The position numbers and the translations under genes are program-made. From assembly GCA_041915365.1 (NCBI GenBank), contig JAYSBP010000002.1, forward strand, positions 1 to 64,000: a stretch of 64,000 nt of DNA, read 5' to 3'. This document shows positions 1 to 7,259 of this stretch, one piece after another. Position 1 is the stretch's first letter, and every line of letters begins with the position of its first letter. Origin of the DNA: UBA6016 sp041915365 (GTDB lineage: Bacteria; Campylobacterota; Campylobacteria; Campylobacterales; UBA6016). The notes beneath the pieces are model-generated. The model was given only the letters and a program-made list of their open reading frames with translations, ran no database searches and was not told the origin of the DNA.

Positions 1-38
1 TTATATTCGGCGGTGTATGTTTTTTTCTTTTTGCTCAT
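1..38 (-). mobile_element. 5' end of an IS3-family transposase OrfA (cut by window edge)
   Basis: Reading leftward from an ATG at 38 the first twelve codons are MSKKKKTYTAEY, which is how OrfA proteins of IS3-family insertion sequences begin (an HTH_Tnp_1 domain normally follows). A purine-rich stretch GGAGAAAAA lies just upstream. The rest lies outside the window, so family assignment rests on this short N-terminus and on the fact that the neighbouring ATPase gene ends abruptly about 90 bases upstream. The IS end is probably near 100-130, where the sequence reads ACTGCCACCAAAAATC on the minus strand, resembling IS3-family termini. Inference; the terminal repeat cannot be confirmed without the other end. 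Confidence 0.6.
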
Positions 39-70
39 GATATTTTTCTCCAAAAATACAGTTTTTAAGT

Positions 71-1345
71 CTAGCATTTATGAAGATAAATTACTTTTTT
101 TGTGTATTGATTTTTGGTGGCAGTATATATCATTAGGCTATTTGTCTCTTCCGCTGTGTCGATAATTCCTTGCAAGACATTCATTATCAAGTTTAAGCTA
201 GCCATTTCACCAGAACTCAAGTGAATATATTCATAGCGTTTGGGCTCGATTTTAAACTGAATGTAATGAAATCTTAAAATCTCGTCATCAATTAAACTTA
301 ATTGCTCAAAAAACTCCTTACCAATATCTGCAAGGCTAATTAAAAATAGTTGCCTTGTTTTGATTTCTTTTACTAAATCATTGTGCTCAACAATAACACT
401 TTTTAGTAATATTTGTAAAAATTGTTCTATATTATTTATATATTGAATGCTACTGTTATTGAAAAATCTTTTTATTGCTTCAATCGGCGTGATATTTTGC
501 ATATCGGTAATAAAATTTGTTAAATCTTGCTTATATTTACTTTTGTCAGATTCAGTTTTAGAGTTAACTATGTCGTCGAGTATGCTAAAAAAAAATAATG
601 AATAAAAATAAACTTCGACATCATGAGAATTTGAAAGCTGCTGAAGGGTATGGATTTTTTGTGCATTGAGTTTGTTATGAAATAAGCTAAAACATGCTTT
701 AACATGGTTATTATTGTTTAAGGCTCTATTTTCTTCTAGGGCAATATAATTTGGAAGATTTACTCTAAAGCTTTTTAAAATTGTTTCGATTTTTATATTC
801 TTCGAATGCAAGTTTTTTGAGAGCAATTTAGTAAAATTGCTTCTAAATTTACGCATTGAAAAATTTTGTCTCTCTATTACGCCGTAATACACTTGACGGT
901 CTTCTCTAACTATCTGATTTTCAAAATGAGAATTTGAACAAAATATTTTTCTATAATCACTATGTTCTTGACTTAAACTATGCTCCATCTTGGTATTATT
1001 GACAACCCTAAAAGGTGCTTCTTTGAAAAACCGATTGCAAAAATTACAATATATGACTATAGTTTTATATTCTGCACCATCTGGAATAGTTTCTATGCCA
1101 ACATGCATATCGCAGTAGTTTTCTATAATAAGGCGCTCAAAAATACTACTTTTCCCACTCCCATTTTTCCCTACAATAGCCGTCACATTAATATTGTCTG
1201 GAAATATATGTACATAGTCTTTGTTCTCATTGATTGTCAGCTCGTTTTTTTCTCTGTCATATTCGCACCGATACCGCCCGCTAAAGTTGAAGCCCTGCTC
1301 TTTGATATTTTTGTAATCTTCAATCCACAGATATATCAGTTCCAT
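71..1345 (-). pseudogene. AAA/ABC-type ATPase, 3' truncated by IS insertion
   Basis: The 424-residue frame has an N-terminal ABC/RecN-like nucleotide-binding fold with Walker A GKNGSGKS at about residues 59-66 and a signature-like LSSGEM near residue 380. The Walker B motif and the D- and H-loops, which in this family follow the signature, are missing. The frame ends about 40 codons after the signature in residues that look non-native (ATKNQYTKKVIYLHKC). A transposase start lies just downstream, so an IS appears to have cut off the C-terminal ATPase lobe. Such AAA proteins are often parts of defence systems or OLD-like nucleases, but nothing here fixes the role. The gene is visibly AT-rich compared with the core genes, which fits transfer. 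Likely non-functional for ATP hydrolysis. Confidence 0.75.
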
Positions 1346-1396
1346 ATATTTCTCTCCATATCTTTTACAAATTCCGAAAGCTAATCGATACAGCCC

Positions 1397-1957
1397 TCAT
1401 CCAAAGTTATAGTTATTTTTTAGCCACCCCTGATGCCTAACCATAAATATCTCAAACTTATCATTCATGCCCTCTTTATCCGACCACTGTTTGATGTTGT
1501 CCATATCAAAACTATTTTTTTTGGCAATCCAAAGCGCCTGTTCGAGTGTTCGTTCAGAGTTCCAATGATAATATGCAGCTAAACGGTCTTTTATGGCGTC
1601 GGTAGGCGTCAACAATCTTAATACGCCAGCGTCAGTTTGTATTTCTGCGACATCGGTTATAAGCTCGTCGCCGACTGCGGGTGGTCCACTAGGAAATTCA
1701 ATCGCATATTCTGCGTCATCGTGATAAAAGTATCTTCCGTCCTGCATAAACCCAAGTTGCTTCATGGTTTTGACTATCAACTTGTGACTTTCGTTGTATT
1801 GGTTTATAAGGTCAATATCCATAGAGGTATATTCTCCACAGCTATAAATCTCGGTGCAAAAACCACCTGATAGCGTCGTGATAATCCCAACCTCTTTTAG
1901 ACTAGAGCAAACAAAAGCCGCTAATTCAATAGATGACATTTCGGAAATTGGTTTCAT
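1397..1957 (-). CDS. Nucleotidyltransferase-fold protein (toxin-like partner of the upstream HTH gene)
   Basis: A 186-residue protein with an N-terminal minimal nucleotidyltransferase signature: a Gly-Gly pair in LSGGFCTEIY (about residues 30-39) followed by SMDIDL with the acidic pair expected to bind metal (about residues 50-55). The rest is helical, with the pattern TPTDAIKDRLAAYYHW common in AbiEii-like and DUF6036-like nucleotidyltransferases. It overlaps the stop codon of the upstream winged-helix gene by four bases (ATGA), so the two are translationally coupled. A DNA-binding protein coupled to a nucleotidyltransferase is the layout of AbiE/MenT-type toxin-antitoxin modules; that role is inferred. 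Located in the accessory segment beside tRNA-Leu(GAG). Confidence 0.65.
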   Translation of the reverse strand: MKPISEMSSIELAAFVCSSLKEVGIITTLSGGFCTEIYSCGEYTSMDIDLINQYNESHKLIVKTMKQLGFMQDGRYFYHDDAEYAIEFPSGPPAVGDELITDVAEIQTDAGVLRLLTPTDAIKDRLAAYYHWNSERTLEQALWIAKKNSFDMDNIKQWSDKEGMNDKFEIFMVRHQGWLKNNYNFG

Positions 1958-2304
1958 TCAGCGGTTCTTCTTTCAAATGTCGGCTTACCTTTGCGCCTAG
2001 GAGCTACCTTTGCTTTTGTGAGCTGTTCGATTAGTTCCGGCTTATACGCATCGCGTGCTTTTAGCAATAACGACTCCAGTTCGTTTAAAAAATAATATCT
2101 TGGATTGTATTTATAAATCCTAGCCCTGCCTACCTGAAAACTAACCAAAATACCGGCTATTTCTAAGGCTTCAAGCTGTTTGATTATTTGACTTGATTTT
2201 GTACCGTAAAAATCGGCTATTTCGGAAGCATACCCTTGTCCTCTGGCAAGAATATATTGCAATGTATTTTCTTTGTCTTTAGAACCAAATAGAGCTTCTA
2301 ACAT
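1954..2304 (-). CDS. Winged-helix transcriptional regulator (antitoxin-like)
   Basis: A 116-residue protein whose residues about 10-70 read as a winged helix-turn-helix: helices around QYILARGQGYASEIAD and SQIIKQLEALEIAGIL, then a beta wing VGRARIYKYN. This resembles ArsR/MarR-like single-domain regulators. The C-terminal tail is basic (KAKVAPRRKGKP), which would suit DNA or RNA contact. An AGGAG ribosome site lies six bases before the start. A strong promoter and two palindromes lie directly upstream, so autorepression is likely. It is the first gene of a two-gene operon with the nucleotidyltransferase. Function as an antitoxin is inferred from the layout. Confidence 0.7.
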   Translation of the reverse strand: MLEALFGSKDKENTLQYILARGQGYASEIADFYGTKSSQIIKQLEALEIAGILVSFQVGRARIYKYNPRYYFLNELESLLLKARDAYKPELIEQLTKAKVAPRRKGKPTFERRTAE

Positions 2305-2318
2305 ATTAAACTCCTATG

Positions 2319-2350
2319 TAGTTATTATTAACTATATTATAGTAGCTATA
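2319..2350. promoter_or_regulatory. Two adjacent palindromes overlapping the promoter, probable autoregulatory operator
   Basis: TAGTTA-TTAT-TAACTA (2319-2334) and TATAG-TAG-CTATA (2338-2350) are perfect inverted repeats four bases apart. They cover the -10 box and the expected transcription start of the operon that encodes a winged-helix protein. Binding of that protein is inferred. Confidence 0.6.
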
Positions 2351-2364
2351 TAAAGAGAAGTCAA
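2336..2364 (-). promoter_or_regulatory. Sigma-70 promoter of the HTH/nucleotidyltransferase operon
   Basis: On the minus strand TTGACT (2359-2364) and TATAAT (2336-2341) are separated by exactly 17 bases, near-consensus for housekeeping sigma. It lies about 30 bases upstream of the winged-helix start. Confidence 0.8.
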
Positions 2365-2440
2365 TGGCACAATACAAATTTACTGTGCCACATTTGTGCC
2401 ATCTTGGAGCCAAAATAAGCTAAATTGAGAGAAAGTGATA
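2361..2440 (-). pseudogene. Possible 3' tail remnant of a phage-type integrase
   Basis: On the minus strand one frame ends AYFGSKMAQMWHSKF and the overlapping frame ends in DGTNVAQ then stop. Both resemble the polar tails that end tyrosine integrases in this group; compare LGTKTGTVSKFA of the intact integrase at 37060 and FGNKMGTIS at 42788. Together with the integrase N-terminal scrap at 2798-2905, in the same orientation, this suggests one integrase gene that lost its middle. Evidence is short and compositional. Confidence 0.35.
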
Positions 2441-2797
2441 TGGTTGTAAACGCCGATATTTATAGGTTTTTGTAGTTTTTGGCTTTTTACCTATGGGCCT
2501 CTCCCCCTGCCCGCCACTAAATCATTACCTCAACAAAATCAATCTTAACAAATTTTGCAACTTGTCAGTAAGAAATGCCAAATAGTGTAATTCTTGGGTT
2601 AATTTTGCCACACCCTGCAGAGCAGAATCTATACAACATAAAAATAAGCAGCACAGGCATAAAAATGTATTTGCTAGGCCATTAAACCCCATACACTAAT
2701 CAATTAATCGCAATAAAAAGCCCGTTTAGCTCATTTGAAATTAGTAAAATGGTGATAGCCCTTACTCCCCAATACTTCTATTTTTTAAATTCACATA
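2441..2797. other. Non-coding stretch in accessory segment
   Basis: I see no open frame with a plausible start, no tRNA and no clear repeat here. It lies between the two integrase scraps and is probably eroded mobile-element sequence. Confidence 0.5.
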
Positions 2798-2905
2798 TTA
2801 GTAATAATAGAATTTGAATATCTCTTCTCGCAATACGTAGTCTTTCTCTTTTGGCTTTGCATTTTTGATTTGCATATCAGATAATGGAGTTATAATCTTT
2901 GGCAT
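2798..2905 (-). pseudogene. N-terminal fragment of a P4-type integrase
   Basis: From an ATG at 2905 the minus strand encodes MPKIITPLSDMQIKNAKPKE followed by KDYVLR, then diverges and stops at 2798. This is the conserved start of P4-type tyrosine integrases (DUF4102 domain, usually followed by a DGGGLYL-type motif, which is absent here). Only about 35 of the usual roughly 400 codons remain. Its position, starting about 175 bases from the 3' end of tRNA-Leu(GAG) and reading away from it, is the standard arrangement of an island integrase at a tRNA attachment site. A 12-bp inverted repeat overlaps and precedes the start. Confidence 0.7.
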
Positions 2906-2970
2906 TTTTGGTACATCCTAATCATATTTTAGGTACTTAAAAAACAATGCACCAAAGAATGTACCAAAAA
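2905..2970. repeat. 12-bp inverted repeat upstream of the integrase fragment
   Basis: TTTTTGGTACAT (2905-2916) is perfectly repeated inverted as ATGTACCAAAAA (2959-2970). It sits between tRNA-Leu(GAG) and the integrase scrap, so it may be an integrase arm site or an operator. Inference. Confidence 0.6.
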
Positions 2971-3078
2971 AATGGATTTTTGCAAATTATGTGGAAATTG
3001 TATGAAACAATAAAATGCTCTAAAGCTCTTTATTTATAGTGTTTGAGAAATGTTTTGAGATTGTTTAAAAAAGATAGA

Positions 3079-3164
3079 TGGTGCGGTCGGAGGGACTCGA
3101 ACCCTCACATCCTGTGGACACCACCCCCTCAAGATGGCGTGTCTACCAATTCCACCACGACCGC
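3079..3164 (-). tRNA. tRNA-Leu (anticodon GAG)
   Basis: The minus strand folds as a class II tRNA: acceptor GCGGTCG paired with CGACCGC, anticodon stem CCATC/GGTGG with loop TTGAGGG giving GAG, a long variable arm, a TTCGA T-loop and an encoded CCA. Its 3' end faces the accessory segment with integrase remnants, so it probably served as an attachment site. Confidence 0.95.
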
Positions 3165-3185
3165 ATATTTTTATAAAAGAAGAAA

Positions 3186-3201
3186 TCCCGCCGTAGCGGG
3201 A
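3186..3201 (-). terminator. Rho-independent terminator after atpE
   Basis: TCCCGC-CGTA-GCGGGA is a perfect 6-bp GC hairpin just past the atpE stop, followed on the minus strand by a T-rich run (TTTCTTCTTTTAT). Confidence 0.75.
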
Positions 3202-3212
3202 AGTGAGGTTGA

Positions 3213-3542
3213 TTAACCTAGGAAAGGGTTTGCGTAAAGAGCGATTAGAGCGATAACAAGTGTATAGATAACTTGAGCTTCGATCATCGCAAGTGCGATA
3301 AACATTGTAGTAAGAAGCTTGCCGCCCATACCTGGGTTTCTAGCTGTACCAGCGATTGTTGCAGCAGCAGCATTACCCATACCGATAGCGCCACCAAGAG
3401 CAGCTATACCAAGACCAACGCCGGCAGCGATTAGTGCTGCAGCTTGTACGAATATAACATTTTCTTCCGCTTTAGCTAGTGTGCCGGTAGCAGCAAAAGC
3501 CACAGCAGACAGAGCAAGAATCATAAGAACGATTTTTTTCAT
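3213..3542 (-). CDS. atpE: ATP synthase F0 subunit c
   Basis: Proton-translocating ring subunit of F1F0 ATP synthase in the inner membrane. The first 25 or so residues look like a cleavable signal (KKIVLMILALSAVAFA), as is usual for c subunits of this phylum. Two membrane helices follow: the first is Gly/Ala-rich (AAGVGLGIAALGGAIGMG), the second carries the ion-binding carboxylate in ALAMIEAQV, with a polar loop ARNPGMGGK between. I chose the ATG at 3542 (109 aa) rather than 27 bases upstream because GGAGA stands six bases before it. It lies alone downstream of pnp, apart from other atp genes, as in relatives of this group, and is followed by a terminator. Confidence 0.95.
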   Translation of the reverse strand: MKKIVLMILALSAVAFAATGTLAKAEENVIFVQAAALIAAGVGLGIAALGGAIGMGNAAAATIAGTARNPGMGGKLLTTMFIALAMIEAQVIYTLVIALIALYANPFLG

Positions 3543-3635
3543 TGTGAGTCTCCATAAAAAATTTTGCAATAAGTCAGTTCGGCTTGCGTATCCCTACTAA
3601 ATACCTTTGCGGGCGGCATTATATCCGCCGTTTGC

Positions 3636-5837
3636 TTAATAATACTTGGCGTTTGCGAGCTCTACTTTGTTTTGAGCGGAGGCCATAACCTTGACTTCAA
3701 CCTCATCTCCTTCGCTCAAGTAGTCCCTAACGTTATTTATTCTCTTGTCCATTACTTTTGAGATATGCATTAATCCCTCTTGCCCATTTGGAAGCTCGAC
3801 GAAAGCCCCGAAGTCAACTATTTTTTTAACTTTTCCTTTGACCACTACACCAACTTCAAGCAAGTCGAATTTTTTTGCTGGAGCTTTTGGTTTTGCGATT
3901 GTAAGAATATGCTCTTTTGCACCAGCTACCTTGGATTTATCACTACCTACGACTTTTACTCTGCCTTTTTCACGGTCAAGGTCGATAGCTACTTCAAATC
4001 TATCTATTATCTCCCTGATTGTCTTGCCAGCTTGACCGATAATATCAACTATTTTGCTGGCATCTATATGGAATATCTCCGTACTAGGCAAGACCGCTTC
4101 ATTTAGTTTGATTTCGCTAGAAGCCTTCTCCATTAAGCATAGAATATGCTCTCTCCCCTCTTTGGCTTGAGTTAAGGCAGCTTTTAGAAGCTCAAAATCA
4201 AGGCCGCCCAGCTTAATATCCATTTGAAGCGCAGTCACTCCGTCTCTTGTGCCGGCAACTTTGAAATCCATATCACCATCAAAATCTTCAAGCCCGATAA
4301 TATCGCTTAGTATCGCATACTTATCGCCCTCTTTCACAAGCCCCATGGCTATACCTGCTACGAGCTTCGCCAGCGGCACGTCGGCCGCCTTCATCGCAAG
4401 AGCGCCGCCACAAACTGTAGCCATAGATGACGAACCGTTTGATTCAAGTATTTCCGAAACCACCCTAACAATAGACTCATAGCTTTTTGGGATTACGCAT
4501 TCTATGGCTCTTTTTGCCAAATTGCCATGCCCAAGCTCACGTCTACCGGGAGCCCCTACTCTGCTTGCCTCACCGACAGAAAAACCAGGAAAATTGTAGT
4601 GAAGCATAAATCTTTCCGCTTGAGAGCCTTTGTCTGTTAGATTCTCAAAAGACTGCTTATCCATGTCACTTCCAAGAGTGGCAACCGCAAGAGCTTGCGT
4701 CTGACCCCTTGTAAACAGGCAAGAGCCGTGTGCGCTAGGTAGTATGTTCGTCTCTATACTAATAGGCCTTACTTCATTTAGCTTTCTCCCATCAGGCCTT
4801 TGGTGTTTTAAAATAAGCCCTCTTAAAATCTCTCTTTTTATTTTCTCTGCACTAAATGCTACAAGCTCTTTATCGTAGCCAAATTCCTGCACGAAAGGGT
4901 CGGCAACTATATCGTTAATTACCGTTTTTATTGCATTGCTTCTCTCTGATTTGCTCAGCTCCCCAATAGCATCCTCTAGTTTTTTTGTGTAAAAGTTTTT
5001 AATATGCTCTATTAGCTTGTCGTCTTGAATGATTGTTTTTAGCTCATATTCTCTTAACGGCTTTTTGATTGCTTTTAGTTTTGGAGTAAGCTCATCACTT
5101 GCCGCCTTGATAGCATTTGAGGCAAACTTGATAGCCTCAAGCAGCTCTTCCTCGGACATTTCATTTACCGTATGCGTCTCTATAAATTCGCTATTTAGCC
5201 CCATATCCAAAAATGGCATTACCGGCTGAAGAGATGCAACCTCGACGGCGTCTCTGCCGATAGCCCTCATCTCTATCATAAGTATCTCTTCATCAGTTCC
5301 GGCAATAAACAAATCAAGCGTACTTTTTTCGTTAAGCTCGGTAATTGTCGGGTTGAGCACTAGTTTGCCATCTATCTTGCCGACCCTTACCCCAAGAACC
5401 AGCTTTGATACTGGAAGGTCGGAGATAAAGACACTAGCAGAAGCCGCATTTAGAGCCAATACCTGAAGGTCGGCCTCTTTGTCGCAGCTAAGCACCATAG
5501 CCGTGAGCTGCGTTTGGTAGTTATACCCTTTTGGAAATAAAGGCCTAATGCTTCTATCGATAAGTCTCGAAGTTAGAGTTTCAAAATCGCTCGGCTTACT
5601 CTCTCTTTTTATAAAACCACCTGGGATTTTGCCTGCTGCATAGCTTTTTTCTATATACTGAACGGTAAGTGGCAAAAAGTCTTCGTCTTTCGTCTCTCTC
5701 TCGCTAACAATTGTTGACAATATAACGCTATTTCCGCTTTGGAAGGTAACCGCTCCATCGGCAAATTTCGCCATCTTGCCTGTTTCAAAACTCTCTGTTC
5801 GTCCGAAAACTTCAGTTGATACCGATAAAAAACTCAT
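3636..5837 (-). CDS. pnp: Polyribonucleotide nucleotidyltransferase (PNPase)
   Basis: 3'-5' phosphorolytic exoribonuclease for mRNA decay and RNA quality control, a cytoplasmic trimer. At 733 residues it has the family's layout: RNase PH domain 1 (about 10-140), helical linker, RNase PH domain 2 (about 320-545, with GSDMDKQSFENLT and GRRELGHG), KH domain (about 560-620, with GxxG as GQAGKTI), and a C-terminal S1 domain (about 640-710, with DFGAFVELPNGQEGL). It is slightly longer than E. coli PNPase (711 aa). It is transcribed with mlaD, lptD, the RDD gene and purD in one leftward run. Confidence 0.97.
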   Translation of the reverse strand: MSFLSVSTEVFGRTESFETGKMAKFADGAVTFQSGNSVILSTIVSERETKDEDFLPLTVQYIEKSYAAGKIPGGFIKRESKPSDFETLTSRLIDRSIRPLFPKGYNYQTQLTAMVLSCDKEADLQVLALNAASASVFISDLPVSKLVLGVRVGKIDGKLVLNPTITELNEKSTLDLFIAGTDEEILMIEMRAIGRDAVEVASLQPVMPFLDMGLNSEFIETHTVNEMSEEELLEAIKFASNAIKAASDELTPKLKAIKKPLREYELKTIIQDDKLIEHIKNFYTKKLEDAIGELSKSERSNAIKTVINDIVADPFVQEFGYDKELVAFSAEKIKREILRGLILKHQRPDGRKLNEVRPISIETNILPSAHGSCLFTRGQTQALAVATLGSDMDKQSFENLTDKGSQAERFMLHYNFPGFSVGEASRVGAPGRRELGHGNLAKRAIECVIPKSYESIVRVVSEILESNGSSSMATVCGGALAMKAADVPLAKLVAGIAMGLVKEGDKYAILSDIIGLEDFDGDMDFKVAGTRDGVTALQMDIKLGGLDFELLKAALTQAKEGREHILCLMEKASSEIKLNEAVLPSTEIFHIDASKIVDIIGQAGKTIREIIDRFEVAIDLDREKGRVKVVGSDKSKVAGAKEHILTIAKPKAPAKKFDLLEVGVVVKGKVKKIVDFGAFVELPNGQEGLMHISKVMDKRINNVRDYLSEGDEVEVKVMASAQNKVELANAKYY

Positions 5838-5863
5838 AAACTACCTTTTAAAAATCTAAATAC

Positions 5864-7249
5864 TTATTTGACAAAACTAGAAGCGCCGCTTCCAACTATA
5901 TATTTTAGGTCATCATCAACAAAAGTAACACCCAAGCCTCCAAAGACATTTGCCGCTTTTTTGTTTAGGAAGTTGTCATAACCGGCTATTACGTCTATAT
6001 GTTTTAACATCCTATATCTCAGGCTTGCTTTTGCGTGTGCCTTGTCACCTCTTGCATCATTTTGAGCGCCAAAGTCATACACCTCTGCCGATAGCTTGAT
6101 TTTGTCTTTGTTTGCATAATAATCAATACCGGCTCCACCGGTAGACTCTATAATACCACCCCTAACCATTGTATTGTTAAATCTTTTTCCAAACTGTGCA
6201 GAAACATACGTCTTGCCTTTTGAGTGTTTCTCTGGCTCTACAAATTGCTTATTTGAATCCATAATCGTATTATCTCTTGAAGATACTATATCAATCAGGT
6301 AGTGTTTTGTCGGTGCCGGCGAGTAGTCGGCACTAAAATATCCCTTAGTGTAGCCGTCCTTACCCATCGCTTCACCCCTTAGGGCAACCTCAAGTTTGCT
6401 ATTCATCCCTTTGGAGATGTATTTGTCAAGCTTTTGCATAGTGTCATTACCGTTTGCAAAAAACGTGTCAACAGACTTCAATGCACTATTTAGCGGCTGC
6501 TTATTCTCTTTTATAACCTCTTGCAAATCTTTTTCAATGGCCGTAAACCTATCCATTATTTCTGGCAGTTTGCCGTTTACATCTTTGCCTGTTTTTGCAA
6601 ACTCGGCCGATAGCTGGTCTATTTGCTCCAAAATCTTAGGAAGCTTATCATTGATAGTGCTGCCGGTAGTTTTAAACTCTCTCGACATCGAGCCAAAATC
6701 ATTTGCGGCATTGCCAACGTTTGCGGCCATTATTTTGAAGTTTGCTATAGCTTCTTTGAGGTTTTCTCTGGCTTCTGGATCAAATGCACCTCTTAACTCC
6801 TTCATAAACATCTTAAGCTCATTTGCGGCGTCATTGATGCTGGTTGCCGTCTCGGCAAAATTTGCATACTTAATCTCTTTTTGGAGAGTCTGCCCTTCAC
6901 TAAGGCTAATAGGAGCTAAGCCTTGCTTTATCTCAACAAACTTAGTCCCAAGAATAGAATCTTGATTTAACATCACATAGGAGTCTGCTGGAATTTTTAT
7001 ATTTTCATAAATAACCATTGCCACCTTTGGCCTATTATTTTCAAGGGTTTTTTCTTTTACAAAACCGACGTCCACACCGCCGATTTTTACTTTTGCATTC
7101 GTATCAAGACCTGTCAAATTGTCAAAATAAGCATATATTGTGTAGCCGCTCTTTGTAAAATTGGTTATTTTGCTAACTTGCATGCTAAGCATAAAAAGTG
7201 CGACAAGACCGGCAAGAACAAACAAACCTACTTTTGCTTCAACTCTCAT
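5864..7249 (-). CDS. mlaD: MlaD-like MCE-domain lipid transport protein with long C-terminal domain
   Basis: Substrate-binding subunit of an Mla-type phospholipid ABC transporter anchored in the inner membrane and facing the periplasm. Residues 7-24 are a membrane anchor; the MCE domain spans about 35-120 (VKIGGVDVGFVKE is characteristic); residues about 140-285 are helical and probably form the coiled needle. The remaining roughly 175 residues are rich in alternating hydrophobic strands and aromatics (SAEVYDFGA, SLRYRM, IAGYDNFL), more like a beta-barrel or sandwich than the short E. coli protein (183 aa). No mlaE/mlaF lies nearby. It sits eleven bases downstream of lptD, linking the two envelope lipid genes. 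Confidence 0.85.
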   Translation of the reverse strand: MRVEAKVGLFVLAGLVALFMLSMQVSKITNFTKSGYTIYAYFDNLTGLDTNAKVKIGGVDVGFVKEKTLENNRPKVAMVIYENIKIPADSYVMLNQDSILGTKFVEIKQGLAPISLSEGQTLQKEIKYANFAETATSINDAANELKMFMKELRGAFDPEARENLKEAIANFKIMAANVGNAANDFGSMSREFKTTGSTINDKLPKILEQIDQLSAEFAKTGKDVNGKLPEIMDRFTAIEKDLQEVIKENKQPLNSALKSVDTFFANGNDTMQKLDKYISKGMNSKLEVALRGEAMGKDGYTKGYFSADYSPAPTKHYLIDIVSSRDNTIMDSNKQFVEPEKHSKGKTYVSAQFGKRFNNTMVRGGIIESTGGAGIDYYANKDKIKLSAEVYDFGAQNDARGDKAHAKASLRYRMLKHIDVIAGYDNFLNKKAANVFGGLGVTFVDDDLKYIVGSGASSFVK

Positions 7250-7259
7250 TTAACAAACC

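Noticed and set aside
980..1384. 134-codon plus-strand frame opposite the ATPase
   Set aside because: Antisense shadow of an AT-rich gene; the minus frame has Walker A and the signature, this one has no motif or ribosome site.
3319..3600. 93-codon frame opposite atpE
   Set aside because: Pro/Ala-rich mirror of the Gly/Ala-rich c subunit.
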